Notes: a model not told the origin generated them from the letters alone. A stretch of DNA of 64,000 bases from Thermosipho ferrireducens (GCF_017358165.1 NZ_CP071446.1:1240001-1304000), one strand, 5' to 3'. Positions 1 to 10,151 are shown, counted from the stretch's first letter. Program-made: numbers and translations.

Positions 1-1013
1 AGGTAAAGTTTGCCTTTTTCTATAGTGAATTCTATATCCTGCATATCTTTATAATGCTTTTCGAGCTTTTCCATGATATTAAGAAGTTCGTTATAAACAG
101 ATTCATTGAATTTTTTCAATTCTTCCAATGGAACGGGAGTTCTTATACCTGCAACCACGTCTTCACCCTGTGCATTTTGTAAAAATTCTCCATAGGGTTT
201 CTTTTCACCGGTGTTTGGATCTCTTGTAAAACAGACGCCAGTTCCACTGTCTTCACCCATATTACCAAAGACCATTGTAACAATATTAACAGCAGTTCCG
301 AGTAATTCTCCTTCCTTAATATTGTTAATTTGTCTGTATTTAATAGCTCTTTCGTTCATCCATGAGCCGAATACAGCGTCAATAGCGGCCCATAGTTGTT
401 TATATGCGTCTTGTGGAAATTCTTTCCCGTGTTTTTTATAAATTTCTTTATAATCTTCTACAAGTGCTTTTAAATCGTCTGCATCAAGTTCAACATCAAG
501 TTTGACTCCTTTTGCTTCTTTTCTTGCCTCTAATGCCTTTTCAAATTCAGCGTGTGGAATACCAAGTGCTGTGTCACCAAACATTTGCAAAAATCTTCTG
601 TAAGCATCATATGCGAATCTTTTATTGTTAGTTAATTTTGCAAGACCTTCCACTGTTTCATCGTTAAGACCAAGATTTAATATTGTGTCCATCATTCCAG
701 GCATTGATACAGCAGCACCTGATCTAACTGAGACAAGAAGAGGATTGTTTGGATCTCCAAGTTTTTTACCGGTAACTGATTCCAGTTTCTTTAGGGCTTC
801 ATCCACTTCCTGTTTCAATGTTTCAGGATAAGTTTTTTCATGATCATAATAGTATTTACAAACTTCAGTGGAAATAGTAAAGCCAGGCGGAACAGGTATT
901 CCAAGATTTGTCATTTCTGCAAGATTGGCGCCTTTACCGCCAAGAAGTTCTTTCATTTCAGCTTTACCTTCGGCTTGTCCGTTGGCGAAAAAGTATACCC
1001 ATTTTTTTGACAT
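1..1013 (-). CDS. ppdK: pyruvate, phosphate dikinase, N-terminal part
   Basis: Interconverts pyruvate, ATP and Pi with phosphoenolpyruvate, AMP and PPi in the cytoplasm. Only the first ~337 residues lie in the window; the gene runs off the left edge. The translation begins [16 protein letters not shown] and carries the nucleotide-binding landmarks of the family: [12 protein letters not shown] near residue 24, then [21 protein letters not shown] and a [14 protein letters not shown] segment. The ATG at 1013 follows an AGGAGGTG ribosome site. It is monocistronic at this end, separated from the upstream minus-strand operon by a terminator. Identification is secure from these motifs. Confidence 0.95.
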   Translation of the reverse strand, partial: MSKKWVYFFANGQAEGKAEMKELLGGKGANLAEMTNLGIPVPPGFTISTEVCKYYYDHEKTYPETLKQEVDEALKKLESVTGKKLGDPNNPLLVSVRSGAAVSMPGMMDTILNLGLNDETVEGLAKLTNNKRFAYDAYRRFLQMFGDTALGIPHAEFEKALEARKEAKGVKLDVELDADDLKALVEDYKEIYKKHGKEFPQDAYKQLWAAIDAVFGSWMNERAIKYRQINNIKEGELLGTAVNIVTMVFGNMGEDSGTGVCFTRDPNTGEKKPYGEFLQNAQGEDVVAGIRTPVPLEELKKFNESVYNELLNIMEKLEKHYKDMQDIEFTIEKGKLY

Positions 1014-1157
1014 CGTTACACCTCCTCAGATTCGGAAAGTTAAGTATCGGTAATATTTTAACATATCAGGATATCAGTTACGATTAATAATTGATAATTA
1101 TATTTTTCTATTTTGTAACGATAGTTAATTTGAAAAATTTCAGAAACATCAAATTAA

Positions 1158-1190
1158 AAAAATGTGGAAATCACAAACGATTTCCACACA
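1158..1190 (-). terminator. intrinsic terminator of the hydF-aspA-moaD-thiF operon
   Basis: A perfect 10-bp inverted repeat (TGTGGAAATC at 1163-1172, GATTTCCACA at 1179-1188, 6-nt loop) is followed on the minus strand by a run of T. It lies about 55 nt past the stop of the ThiF-like gene and upstream of ppdK. Confidence 0.85.
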
Positions 1191-1243
1191 TATTAGCAAA
1201 AATTTTTGTTGCAGCTTTGGCATGAAAATTGTGCCAATTAGAT

Positions 1244-1912
1244 TTAAAGAGAAAGAATTTCGTATTCATTTTTTAATATATCTACAAAAAGTATTTTGTT
1301 TACTAATGCGTTAGAAAGATCTCCTTTTAATAGTTTTATGGTCTCATTAACCTGTAAAGAAGCAGTTATTATTACTGTGGGTGGAAAAACCTGTGGCTTG
1401 TTTTTCGTTGTAATACCAAAGTAAATTTCTTTGAGACTTTTTGTTTTTCCAGGGATAATTACAGTCACTTGAGCTCTGTATTCTTCAACTCCCCCATGAA
1501 CAAAAGGGATACCTTTCTTTTCACACCAGCTTTCTAAAATAAATCTACTTTCAAAGTTGTCAAAGCAATCAATAACTATATCTATATTTTTTTCTAAATT
1601 AAAATTTTCATCAATCTCGTCAATAATGCTTAAAATTTCACATGATGGGTTTATGGAAAGTAATCTTTCTTTGGCAATTAAAGCTTTATGTTTTCCGAGG
1701 TCTTCTCTTGTGTATAATATTTGTCTGTTTAAATCTGGGGGATCAACAATCTTTGGATCAACAATTGTTATGTTGCTAAATCCCAATCTCACTAACAATT
1801 GAAGCACAGTGCTGCCCAATCCACCAGCTCCGGCAACCAGAACGTTTGTTTGACTTATTTTTTCCATAGTTTCTTTGCCTAATAGTTTTTCATGTCTTGA
1901 TGTGTCAAGCAT
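1244..1912 (-). CDS. ThiF/MoeB-family adenylyltransferase (E1-like), short form
   Basis: Expected to adenylate the C-terminal glycine of a ubiquitin-like sulfur carrier. The 222-residue protein has the nucleotide loop GAGGLGS near residue 28, the D-x5-NRQ segment (DLNRQILY) and a D-C-F-D motif before the central strand. It lacks the paired CxxC zinc motifs of typical MoeB, so it is a compact version. Its ATG overlaps the TAA of the MoaD/ThiS-like gene by one base (TAATG), which implies coupled translation and a functional pair. The pathway is uncertain: pterin cofactor, thiamine or another sulfur transfer are all possible. Confidence 0.85.
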   Translation of the reverse strand: MLDTSRHEKLLGKETMEKISQTNVLVAGAGGLGSTVLQLLVRLGFSNITIVDPKIVDPPDLNRQILYTREDLGKHKALIAKERLLSINPSCEILSIIDEIDENFNLEKNIDIVIDCFDNFESRFILESWCEKKGIPFVHGGVEEYRAQVTVIIPGKTKSLKEIYFGITTKNKPQVFPPTVIITASLQVNETIKLLKGDLSNALVNKILFVDILKNEYEILSL

Positions 1913-2199
1913 TATCCACCACCTACCGGCATTATGATTTGTAATTCCCCATCTTCAATGTTTTCCTGTTTTAAAATATTTTTTCCGTTGTTATGAACCA
2001 CTACGGATGTTTTCATCTCTTTACCGTTGTCATCGATAACCAGAAACGTTTTCATATTTTCTTTGTCGATAATTAGTTTGATCTTTTTCCCGATTTTTTC
2101 CCCAGCCTGTTCTAAAATATTTTCTAATGTGTCGAAGTTTACTTCTATTTCTTTTATTCCTACAAAATATCGTATTCCACCTACAAATTTCACTATCAT
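1912..2199 (-). CDS. MoaD/ThiS-like ubiquitin-fold sulfur carrier
   Basis: A 95-residue protein ending in PVGGG, the diglycine tail that is adenylated and thiocarboxylated in MoaD and ThiS. It begins MIVKFVGGIRYFVGIKEIEV, as expected for the first beta hairpin of the fold. The next gene downstream is its likely activating enzyme. The terminal extra glycine and the absence of other cofactor-synthesis genes nearby leave open whether it serves molybdenum/tungsten pterin synthesis or another thiolation. It is the third gene of the hydF operon, 19 nt after aspA. Confidence 0.8.
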   Translation of the reverse strand: MIVKFVGGIRYFVGIKEIEVNFDTLENILEQAGEKIGKKIKLIIDKENMKTFLVIDDNGKEMKTSVVVHNNGKNILKQENIEDGELQIIMPVGGG

Positions 2200-2218
2200 A
2201 GTTTTATCACCTCACTAT

Positions 2219-3595
2219 CTATAAGTTAAAACCAAGCCCTGTCATTTTTTGTACATTCAATTTTTTTCTAAGTTCACTTTCAGAAATACCCGATTTTTTT
2301 GCAAGGATTTTCAGAGTTTTTTCTATATCCCATTTTGCCTGTTTAACAGCAGCTGAAACAATGTCATACCCAAAAATTTTTATAAGCGGGGTCAAATTTG
2401 AAAATGACGATTCAAGATTTTTTTCACATTTTTGATGGTTTACTTCTATTTTATCGATATATTTTGTTAATGCATCGCAGGCATTTTTTAAGAAATAAAG
2501 AGATTTTAGAGTGTAATGAACTATAATTGGTACAAATTGGTTTAATTCCAGATTTCCAAGGGAACAAGCGCTTGTTACAATAACATCGTTTCCAAACACC
2601 ACATGAGAAAGCTGCATAACATATTCCGGAATTACTGGATTAATTTTTCCAGGCATTATGGAGCTACCTATTTGTACTGGTGGTGGTATTAATTCTCCAA
2701 TAGCGGTGTGCGGACCACTTGACAATAGCCTTATATCGTTGGAAATTTTGTAAAGGTTAACGGCAGCAGATTTTAGTAAACCGTGGATTTCTGAGAAGAC
2801 GTCTAAATTTTGTGTCATGTCAATTAAGTTTTCAGCTTTTGCTATTTTTACACCGGTTACCTGTCTGGTAATTTCTACAATTTTCAAGATGTAATCTTTT
2901 GGTGCACCAACGCCTGTTCCAATGGCAGTTCCACCTAAATTAACGCTTCTAATTCTTTCTTCAACTTTATTTAATCTCCACCTATCTCGAGCTAATGCGT
3001 CGGCCCATGCTCCAAATTCCTGCCCTAACATAATTGGGGGGCCATCCATAAGCTGTGTTCTTCCAACTTTTCTTATGGTATAATACTCTTTTTCTTTTTT
3101 TTGAATGATTTCTTGAAGTTTTATAACTGCCTGTATTAATTCTCTGAGCCTTAATATAACAGCTATTTTGCCCGCTGTTGGAAATGTGTCATTTGTGGAT
3201 TGATGAAGATTTACGTGGTCAAATGGATTTACGAAATAACTTCCCAATTCTTTTCCAAGAATTTGGGAGGCACGATTTGCGATAATCTCATTAATGTTCA
3301 TGTTGACTGCTGTGCCTGCACCACCAGAAAGTGGATCTACGATTATGCTCTTTTTTAACGTTTCCCATTCGTCGCATGCTTGAGTTATAGCATTTGCAAT
3401 GTTTTCGGGTAAATAACCTAACTCTTTGTTTAGAATAGCTGCGGCTTTTTTGATCATAAAGTATGCCCATATGAATTTTTCATCAAACTGTTCGCCAGTT
3501 GTTGGAAAATTTTCAGTAGCCCTTTTCGAATTAATACCGTAAAAAGCGTTATCAGGTAGTTCAACTTCACCAAGATAGTCTTTTTCTTTTCTCAT
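2219..3595 (-). CDS. aspA: aspartate ammonia-lyase
   Basis: Deaminates L-aspartate to fumarate and ammonia. The 458-residue protein has the fumarase/aspartase superfamily signature [11 protein letters not shown] at about residues 310-320, with the catalytic-loop serines, the HQSTND segment near 131-136 and the early [13 protein letters not shown] block. The length is normal. Fumarase is the alternative, but the aspartase-like N-terminus and the hydF linkage favour AspA. Its ATG overlaps the hydF TGA (ATGA). From memory, aspA-type genes sit beside hydrogenase maturation genes in several anaerobes, so a supporting role is possible but inferred. Confidence 0.9.
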   Translation of the reverse strand: MRKEKDYLGEVELPDNAFYGINSKRATENFPTTGEQFDEKFIWAYFMIKKAAAILNKELGYLPENIANAITQACDEWETLKKSIIVDPLSGGAGTAVNMNINEIIANRASQILGKELGSYFVNPFDHVNLHQSTNDTFPTAGKIAVILRLRELIQAVIKLQEIIQKKEKEYYTIRKVGRTQLMDGPPIMLGQEFGAWADALARDRWRLNKVEERIRSVNLGGTAIGTGVGAPKDYILKIVEITRQVTGVKIAKAENLIDMTQNLDVFSEIHGLLKSAAVNLYKISNDIRLLSSGPHTAIGELIPPPVQIGSSIMPGKINPVIPEYVMQLSHVVFGNDVIVTSACSLGNLELNQFVPIIVHYTLKSLYFLKNACDALTKYIDKIEVNHQKCEKNLESSFSNLTPLIKIFGYDIVSAAVKQAKWDIEKTLKILAKKSGISESELRKKLNVQKMTGLGFNL

Positions 3596-4803
3596 AATTT
3601 TTCACCACCTAAAAGTGGTTTCACCGCTCTGCTTAAAACTCCGTGAAGATAAGAAATGACTACCCCGTAATTTGTCATGGGAATTCCCAAACGTTTTGAC
3701 ATTCTGACGCGGCGCATCATGGCGTTTCTATTCATAACGCAACCACCACAGTGGATTATTAATTTTGCACCTGTAAGTTCTTCGAGTTCTGGCATATCAA
3801 CACCTGCCCAGATTTTGAACTCCAGACTTGCTCCAGTATGGTTTATAAGCCATCTTGGAATCTTTACACGACCTATATCTTCTGTAAGAGGTCTATGGGT
3901 GCATCCTTCCATTATTATGACTTTATCACCGTCCTGGAGTTTTTCTATTTCTTTTACACTTTCTATAAAGTACTGAAGATCTCCTCTGTATCTTGACTCC
4001 AGTATAGAAAAGGTAGTAAGTGGAACATCTTCTGGAATGTCTGAGACTACTTTCATGACACTTTGAGAGTCTGTAACCACAAGTTTTGGAGTAATGCCAA
4101 TATTTTCTATTGCATATCTTAATTCGCGTTCTTTTACAACTAACACTAACGCCTCTCTATCCAATCCTTCCCTTATAGCATGGACCTGTGGCATTATAAG
4201 TCTTCCTTTTGGAGCTCCAAGGTCAATTGGGACTACAAGAACCACAAGGTCTCCGCCATCTATCAGGTCAGAAAGGAATGGAATCTCGTCATCTGTGGGG
4301 ATTATTTTTTTTAAAGTTTCAGCAATATTGTTTAGTCCTTTTTTTTCTTTTGCAGATACTATTAGTACAGGAACGTTGTACTTTTTTATGTACGAATTGG
4401 CGATTTCTTGAGAATTATCCTTTAATATATCTGCTTTGTTTACAACAATCATAAAAGGAATTTCCATTTCCAAAAAAAGTTTTGCTATTTTGTCTTCATA
4501 TTCTGTGGGATAAGAGTCAACTATTAATATACTGGCATCTGCTCTATAAAGACTTTTTTTGGCCTTTTCGATTCTTAATTTACCAAGCGATCCGATATCA
4601 TCTAAACCTGGTGTGTCAATGAAAGTAATCGGACCAAGTGAAGTGAGTTCCATACTTTTATAAACGGGATCTGTTGTTGTCCCGGCAACTTCACTAACAA
4701 TTGAAACATTCTGCCCGATCAAAGCGTTCATAAAGGAAGATTTTCCAACGTTTCTCCTCCCGGTAATAGCTATGTATTTTCTAAATCCACCACTTGCAAT
4801 CAT
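3592..4803 (-). CDS. hydF: [FeFe]-hydrogenase maturation GTPase HydF
   Basis: Scaffold and GTPase on which the diiron subcluster of the [FeFe]-hydrogenase H-cluster is assembled before delivery to HydA. From the start chosen here (403 residues) the P-loop GRRNVGKSS is at 15-23, TPGLDD near 62, NKAD near 128, and the iron-sulfur ligands are C301 (in CTHRP), C352 and C355 (HCGGC). All are intact. An in-frame ATG lies 18 nt upstream at 4821, but GGAAGGTGA is well placed for 4803. It heads a four-gene operon. No hydE, hydG or hydrogenase subunit is in this window. Confidence 0.97.
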   Translation of the reverse strand: MIASGGFRKYIAITGRRNVGKSSFMNALIGQNVSIVSEVAGTTTDPVYKSMELTSLGPITFIDTPGLDDIGSLGKLRIEKAKKSLYRADASILIVDSYPTEYEDKIAKLFLEMEIPFMIVVNKADILKDNSQEIANSYIKKYNVPVLIVSAKEKKGLNNIAETLKKIIPTDDEIPFLSDLIDGGDLVVLVVPIDLGAPKGRLIMPQVHAIREGLDREALVLVVKERELRYAIENIGITPKLVVTDSQSVMKVVSDIPEDVPLTTFSILESRYRGDLQYFIESVKEIEKLQDGDKVIIMEGCTHRPLTEDIGRVKIPRWLINHTGASLEFKIWAGVDMPELEELTGAKLIIHCGGCVMNRNAMMRRVRMSKRLGIPMTNYGVVISYLHGVLSRAVKPLLGGEKL

Positions 4804-4828
4804 TATCTCACCTTCCATCATTTGCCTT

Positions 4829-4860
4829 TTACTTAATTATATCAGATGGTGTGATATAAT
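4829..4860. promoter_or_regulatory. divergent promoter region between hydF and the HEAT-repeat gene
   Basis: Two back-to-back TATAAT boxes are visible: 4855-4860 on the plus strand, preceded by TGTGA, and 4836-4841 read on the minus strand towards hydF. The -35 elements are weak. Spacing to both start codons fits. Confidence 0.55.
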
Positions 4861-4908
4861 TCACTTAGGGAAATATGAATAGTATTAATTTTTGTGAGGA
4901 GGCAAGTA

Positions 4909-5520
4909 ATGGATAGAGAATCTTTAATAAAAAGAATTGTAGAAGAAAAGGGAGATAAAGCAATTCCTGAACTGGTAAAATTACTTAAAGAAGGTGATTC
5001 TGAAGTTAGAGATATAGTTTCTGAAGCTCTATTTAAGCTGGGTAATAAAGCCAGAGAGTACCTGTTAAAAGAATTTCATGAAGGGTTAAAAGCTCAAAAA
5101 AAAGATGATGTTTATTTGCTTTACGTGGTGGATTTGTTAGGGGATTTTGGAGAGAGATCAATTGTTCCATATCTTTATAAATTACTTTCTTTTTATAGTT
5201 TTGAAGAAGCAGAGCTTATAATATATGAGGCACTTGCAAAACTTGGTGAAGGTGACAAAGTTTATGATATATTAAGGTTTTTTCTTCTGGAAGATACCGA
5301 GAGAGCTAAATTTGGAGCGCAGGCAGCAATTGCTCTTTCTTACATAGATCGACCAGAAATTGTTAAAGATCTTGTACAGGCTATAGAAAGTGGAATATTC
5401 AAAGGAGAAGAACTTGCAATACTGAAACAGGCCTTGTCTTTTGTTGTAATGAAAAATCCTATGTATCGAGAAATTCTCCTGACACTTGTTGGGGATAACA
5501 TAGAAAAATATCTATATTAG
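4909..5520 (+). CDS. HEAT/PBS-lyase-like repeat protein
   Basis: A 203-residue all-helical protein built of roughly 30-residue units of the form IPELVKLLKEGDSEVRDIVSEAL, typical of HEAT-like scaffolds. No catalytic domain is visible and no function is assigned. The ATG at 4909 is preferred over the GTG at 4894 because GAGGAGG (4896-4902) sits just before it. It begins the long plus-strand run and is followed after 8 nt by the prenyltransferase gene, so the two are probably co-transcribed. Confidence 0.7.
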   Translation: MDRESLIKRIVEEKGDKAIPELVKLLKEGDSEVRDIVSEALFKLGNKAREYLLKEFHEGLKAQKKDDVYLLYVVDLLGDFGERSIVPYLYKLLSFYSFEEAELIIYEALAKLGEGDKVYDILRFFLLEDTERAKFGAQAAIALSYIDRPEIVKDLVQAIESGIFKGEELAILKQALSFVVMKNPMYREILLTLVGDNIEKYLY

Positions 5521-5528
5521 GAGGCTTT

Positions 5529-6569
5529 ATGATGTTCCTTAAAAGTTTTCAGGAGAAGTTTAAAGATAAGATTGATCAAAAAATTCAAAAAATTATGGAT
5601 GATGGTATAAATGAAGCTTATTTTGAAGAACTTAAAGAAATTCTGGAATATTTAAAAAGCTTCGTATTGAGGCCTGGTAAAAGAATAAGACCTTTACTTG
5701 TAATATTGGGTTATTATGGATATTCTGACAAAAATTTAGAAGAAGATGTAATTTTAACTGTGGCAGCTGGTATTGAGATCATGCACGCTTTCTTGCTAAT
5801 TCATGACGATATCATGGATAGAGCTCTGGAAAGACGTGGAGCGCCAGCGATGCATATTTTACTTCAGAAAAGATTTGAAAATCTGGTTAATAATGATCGA
5901 ATAGGTGAAGATTTAGCTATAGTTTTAGGAGATATTGCAATGTTTTATGTTATAAAATCTCTGGCCTCGCTTGATATTCCGGACAAAAATATATTTATGA
6001 AAAGGTTTTCAGATTGTTATATAAAAACTGCTTATGGGCAGATATTGGATTCTTTGTATACGCTTCGTAATAACATCTCTGAAAAGGACGTTGGGATCTT
6101 CGAACAAATTGCAAAATATAAAACGGCTTATTATACCTTTTTTTACCCGTTAGTTATCGGTTTAATTTTGAGTGGAAAGTATACAGAAGAAGAAGAAAAA
6201 AAATTAGAAAAAGCGATTATTCCAGCGGGAATAGCTTTTCAAATACGGGATGACATTATAAGTAGCTTTGATGAAAACTCGGGGAAATCGTCTGATACGG
6301 ATTTTTTAGAGGGGAAATTCACCTCACTCATTGAACTTGCTATAAAAAAAGTTGATAGAAGTTTTTTTGAAATTTTGTCCAAACCTCAAAAATCCTATGA
6401 AGATGTAACTTTGTTGAAAGAAAAAATTATTTACAGTGGGGCAATTCAAAAAGCAAAAGAAGTTATCAGTTATTTGTGTGGCGTATCACTTGAAAATTTA
6501 AAATATATAAACATGAAACATGAATATAGAGAAATTCTTGAAGAACTTGTTTCTGCCATTCAGAGGTGA
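5529..6569 (+). CDS. trans-polyprenyl diphosphate synthase
   Basis: Condenses isopentenyl diphosphate with an allylic diphosphate to give C15-C20 or longer prenyl chains. The ~346-residue protein has RPGKRIRP near 48-55 and the first Asp-rich motif HDDIMD at 92-97. The second motif is DDIIS at 241-245 where the family normally has DDxxD, so the last aspartate is serine. Either the ATG at 5529 or 5532 may be used; the TAGGAGG spacing favours 5532. Chain length cannot be set from sequence alone: the residues before the first motif (HAFLLIH) are fairly large. Confidence 0.88.
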   Translation: MMFLKSFQEKFKDKIDQKIQKIMDDGINEAYFEELKEILEYLKSFVLRPGKRIRPLLVILGYYGYSDKNLEEDVILTVAAGIEIMHAFLLIHDDIMDRALERRGAPAMHILLQKRFENLVNNDRIGEDLAIVLGDIAMFYVIKSLASLDIPDKNIFMKRFSDCYIKTAYGQILDSLYTLRNNISEKDVGIFEQIAKYKTAYYTFFYPLVIGLILSGKYTEEEEKKLEKAIIPAGIAFQIRDDIISSFDENSGKSSDTDFLEGKFTSLIELAIKKVDRSFFEILSKPQKSYEDVTLLKEKIIYSGAIQKAKEVISYLCGVSLENLKYINMKHEYREILEELVSAIQR

Positions 6570-6575
6570 ATAATA

Positions 6576-7145
6576 ATGCCAAATTTTCATACACATATAC
6601 GATTTGGAATATTTTCTTATCCAATAATTCTTGTTATATATGAATTTGTTATAAGAATCGGCAGATTTGATTCTCCATCTTCCCAGGTTATTGCAATAGG
6701 TTTTTTAATATACATTTTGTCTTCGGATATGCCTGACATTGACCATAATCATTCATTTTTACATAAATTTATAAAATTACTTTTAATGGGGACAGCGGCG
6801 TATCTGGAGTTTGTTAACTCTTTTTTTATAAATATTTTTAAAATTTCTCATCTTTACGTTAGTTATTTTTCTATTCGTTTTTTTATTTCATTTACTTTTG
6901 CCTTATGTGTAGGAGCTCTTTATGAGATTGTGACACCTCGTCATAGGGGGCCATTACATACAGTACTTGCAGGACTAATTTATGGAACTATAGTGGCTAC
7001 GGGTTATTGGTGGAGCTATAAAAATATTCCTGATACAGTATTTATTGGTACCGTTTCTATAACAGGCTATATTTCACATCTTGTACTTGATTCTTTATTT
7101 ATGGAGAGAAATGGTGAATTAAAGGTTAGAAAAAGGGGAGATTAA
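6576..7145 (+). CDS. YdjM/DUF457-type membrane-bound metal-dependent hydrolase
   Basis: A 189-residue membrane protein with the ordered metal-ligand motifs of the YdjM family: HTHIRFG at the N-terminus, SSDMPDIDH near 49, RHRGPLHT near 121 and SHLVLDSL near 164, separated by hydrophobic segments. The family is predicted to be hydrolytic, but its substrate is not known. It starts 6 nt after the prenyltransferase stop with a GAGGTG site overlapping that gene's end. A link to lipid metabolism is only suggested by position. Confidence 0.75.
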   Translation: MPNFHTHIRFGIFSYPIILVIYEFVIRIGRFDSPSSQVIAIGFLIYILSSDMPDIDHNHSFLHKFIKLLLMGTAAYLEFVNSFFINIFKISHLYVSYFSIRFFISFTFALCVGALYEIVTPRHRGPLHTVLAGLIYGTIVATGYWWSYKNIPDTVFIGTVSITGYISHLVLDSLFMERNGELKVRKRGD

Positions 7146-7147
7146 CT

Positions 7148-7762
7148 GTGTTTGTAATAGGAATAGGTGGCGGAACCGGTTCAGGAAAAACTACTGTGGC
7201 GCGAAAAATTAATGAAGTGCTGGGGAAAGAGAATTGTGAAATTTTACCAATGGATAACTATTATAAAGATATGGGCCATGTTCCATTTGAGGAAAGGAAA
7301 AAATATAATTATGATCATCCAGATATGATAGAACATACTTTGTTGATTGCTCATTTGAAAAAATTGCTTAAAGGCGAAAGAATAAAACTTCCTGAATATG
7401 ACTTTGCTCTTTATACGAGAACTGGAAAATATATTGAACTTGAATCCAAACCTGTGCTTATAGTGGAAGGGATATTTGCACTTTACTATGAAGAGCTCAG
7501 GAGATATTATGATCTCAGTATATTTGTGGATGCAGAGAATGATGTGAGATTTATTAGACGTCTGGAAAGGGATATTAAAGAGAGAGGCAGAACTATGGAA
7601 TCTGTAATTGATCAATATCTCAGCTTAGTAAAACCAATGCATGATGCATATGTGGAACCTACTAAAAAATACGCGGATTTAATAATACCAAGAGGAGGAT
7701 TTAATGAAAAAGCGGTAAATGTTGTAGTTGAATTTATTTTTAAGAAAGTGATGAAGAAGTAA
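7148..7762 (+). CDS. udk: uridine kinase
   Basis: Phosphorylates uridine and cytidine to UMP and CMP in the salvage pathway. The 204-residue protein has the P-loop GGGTGSGKTT at 7-16, the MDNYYKD substrate motif near 35, NYDHPDM near 54, VEGIFALY, and the late RRLERDIKERGR lid. It uses a GTG start at 7148, the only start placed well after GGGGAG. It follows the YdjM-like gene by 2 nt. Confidence 0.95.
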   Translation: MFVIGIGGGTGSGKTTVARKINEVLGKENCEILPMDNYYKDMGHVPFEERKKYNYDHPDMIEHTLLIAHLKKLLKGERIKLPEYDFALYTRTGKYIELESKPVLIVEGIFALYYEELRRYYDLSIFVDAENDVRFIRRLERDIKERGRTMESVIDQYLSLVKPMHDAYVEPTKKYADLIIPRGGFNEKAVNVVVEFIFKKVMKK

Positions 7763-7845
7763 TGCATGTATTTTCGTGTTTTGCTTGAAAATATGTTAAA
7801 ATCTTGTTTAAGAAGTATTTGCCAATAAAAAAAGAGGTGATTTTA

Positions 7846-9354
7846 ATGTATTATAAAGTTGCACGTGATCCTGTATACTCCGAAATATTCATGTACCCGT
7901 TGGAAATTCTTGCAGCTGATACTAACGCTTTGCAAAGATTAAGGTATCTTTCCCAGCTTGTTGGTGCTGAATATGTTTATCCTGGAGCTACACATACTCG
8001 ATTTTCACATTCTCTGGGAACGATGCATATAGCCGGGATGTATGCTGAACACCTTTATGATCAAATTGAAAAAGTTCGAATTTTAAGACTTGCAGGGTTA
8101 TTGCATGATATTGGTCATGGTCCTTTTAGCCATCAATTTGACGACGTGGTTTATAAAAGAATGCAGCTTGATGAGGGACATGATGAATATAGAAAAAGGA
8201 TACTCCTGGAATATATGCCAGGTGCTATGGAAAAAATTTATAATCGTTCTCATAAGAAACTTCAAAAGGCTGTTCTTGAAGATATTGAAAATACTCTTGG
8301 AAAATGTTCAGATGATATAAAAAAGGATTTTAAAATGGTTATGGAATCTATAGTAGAGGTATTTGAAGGGGAAGAAAAGGGCACTGTGGATTTTGGGTTA
8401 ATTCAAGGACCACTTGGAGCAGACAGATTAGACTTTGTCCTCCGTGATTCTTATTATGCAGGAACCAGAGGCTTTGGTACAGGTGCATTGGATAGGTTGA
8501 TAAGAAATTCTTCCATATATAAATCGGAGAACAAAGAACTATTAACATACAACATAAAAGTAATAGATGAAATATACACTATCCTTTTTGGAAGGTTTAT
8601 GATGTATAAAAATGTTTATTTTCATAAAACATCCAGAGCTGCTGATTTGATGATACAGGAACTTCTTGATTTTTCTTATAGACCCCTTAACCTTCCAAAC
8701 CGGGTGAAAAATCTTGAAACTTTTATGGAATTAACTGATCAAAGGATAATTAATGAAATAGAAGTGATGTTTGAGAACATAGTTAGGGAATATACAGTGG
8801 ATTCTTTTGAGATTACTAAAGAGAAAATATTGAACTATGAAATAGATTTGCAGGCAATAGAGTTGGATGTTGTTATGGCGTATGAAATTATCCAGAAATT
8901 AAAATCCAGAGAACTCTGGAAAACGATTCTTGAGGCGCCGTTTTCCGTTGAAGGAATAGATCCTTCAGTTGCAAGTCAGGGACTTGCAATGGATATTCTT
9001 CAGAAAATAAGGTTGAGACTTGAGAAGGCAGTGGAAATCGCAGAAGAAGAGGATAAAGAGGAATTGTCCATGGTTTTATCAAATTTTGATGAGATATTCA
9101 GAGTGGATACTCCGTATAAATTGACATTGGTACATCCGGAGGAATTTTTGAAGAGTAACATCTATATATATGATTCATGGAAAAACAAAATTCTAAGTTT
9201 TGATGAGTATGTAAGGCAATACCCTGCATATGATTTTATGAGTAGTAATTTAATTCAAATAGTAAGAGTCTATGTAACAAAAGATATAAGGGATTTGCTT
9301 GAAAAATATAATATAGTTCCAAAACTAAAGACTGAATTGACCACCAGATGGTAG
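7846..9354 (+). CDS. HD-domain phosphohydrolase (dNTPase-like)
   Basis: A 502-residue protein with an N-terminal HD domain: RLRYLSQLVGAEYVYPGA, then THTRFSHSLG, then LLHDIGHGPFSH with the HD metal ligands and a later LDFVLRDSYY segment. These are hallmarks of the YwfO/SAMHD1-like dNTP triphosphohydrolase branch. The C-terminal half is helical and unrecognised. The ATG at 7846 is preferred because AGAGGTGA lies 6 nt before it; an in-frame TTG at 7804 has none. Substrate not determined from sequence. Confidence 0.88.
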   Translation: MYYKVARDPVYSEIFMYPLEILAADTNALQRLRYLSQLVGAEYVYPGATHTRFSHSLGTMHIAGMYAEHLYDQIEKVRILRLAGLLHDIGHGPFSHQFDDVVYKRMQLDEGHDEYRKRILLEYMPGAMEKIYNRSHKKLQKAVLEDIENTLGKCSDDIKKDFKMVMESIVEVFEGEEKGTVDFGLIQGPLGADRLDFVLRDSYYAGTRGFGTGALDRLIRNSSIYKSENKELLTYNIKVIDEIYTILFGRFMMYKNVYFHKTSRAADLMIQELLDFSYRPLNLPNRVKNLETFMELTDQRIINEIEVMFENIVREYTVDSFEITKEKILNYEIDLQAIELDVVMAYEIIQKLKSRELWKTILEAPFSVEGIDPSVASQGLAMDILQKIRLRLEKAVEIAEEEDKEELSMVLSNFDEIFRVDTPYKLTLVHPEEFLKSNIYIYDSWKNKILSFDEYVRQYPAYDFMSSNLIQIVRVYVTKDIRDLLEKYNIVPKLKTELTTRW

Positions 9355-9368
9355 GGGAGGTCACTGTA

Positions 9369-10151
9369 ATGGTTTTACTATTTGATGTGGGAAACACACA
9401 TACTACTTTAGCGGTTACAGAGGAAGGGAAAAATTTTTCAACCTGGCGGATTTCTACGAAATCTATACAAACGGAAGATGAACTCTATGCTTATGTAAAA
9501 TCTCTTATCAAAGTTGATGCGCACATTGAAAGATTAGTGATATCATCTGTTGTTCCACAAATAAATCATGTTTTTGAATTTTTTTCAAAAAAATATTTAA
9601 AGAGTGAAGCTATTTTTGTTGATGCAAGGAGATTTCCACATCTAACGTGGAACGTTAAATTTCCAGAAGAGATAGGTGCAGATAGAGTAGCAAATGTGAT
9701 TGCGAGCTGGAAAGACTATGGAAAAGACTGTATTATAGTGGACTTTGGGACGGCAACTACAATAGAAATACTTCGCGATGGTGTTTATGAAGGTGGTTCT
9801 ATAATCCCTGGGTTTTATATGATGATTAACGCTCTTTTTAAAGGGACTGCTAAACTTCCTATGATAGAGATAAAGCCGTTTAGTTCATTTGTAGGAAAAG
9901 ATACAGAAAGCAACATAAAAATTGGAGTTATAAATACTGTTTTAGGTGGCATAAGGTATGCGATAGATGAAATAAAAAAGGAGTTAAATTTTCCAGAAAG
10001 CACTTATATAATTTTAACTGGTGGACAGGCTTTGCTTGTTGAAAACTTTTTTAGAAAACATTACAAGTTACAATACATTTTCGATCAGGATTTGACACTT
10101 AGGGGGATATACTATTTTTATGAAAGCGTTATTAATAAATCCATGGATTGA
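9369..10151 (+). CDS. coaX: type III pantothenate kinase
   Basis: First step of coenzyme A synthesis. The 260-residue protein has the ASKHA nucleotide-binding pattern of CoaX: LLFDVGNTHTT at the N-terminus, GADRVANV near 104, and DFGTATTIE near 123. The ATG at 9369 follows GGGGAGG. The upstream in-frame ATG at 9348 lies inside the preceding gene and lacks a ribosome site. Its 3' end overlaps the next gene by 32 nt. Confidence 0.95.
   Translation: MVLLFDVGNTHTTLAVTEEGKNFSTWRISTKSIQTEDELYAYVKSLIKVDAHIERLVISSVVPQINHVFEFFSKKYLKSEAIFVDARRFPHLTWNVKFPEEIGADRVANVIASWKDYGKDCIIVDFGTATTIEILRDGVYEGGSIIPGFYMMINALFKGTAKLPMIEIKPFSSFVGKDTESNIKIGVINTVLGGIRYAIDEIKKELNFPESTYIILTGGQALLVENFFRKHYKLQYIFDQDLTLRGIYYFYESVINKSMD

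Noticed and set aside
1014-1157. Regulatory RNA between ppdK and the terminator
   Set aside because: The stretch is A+T-rich with a possible ppdK promoter but no stable conserved structure I can recognise.
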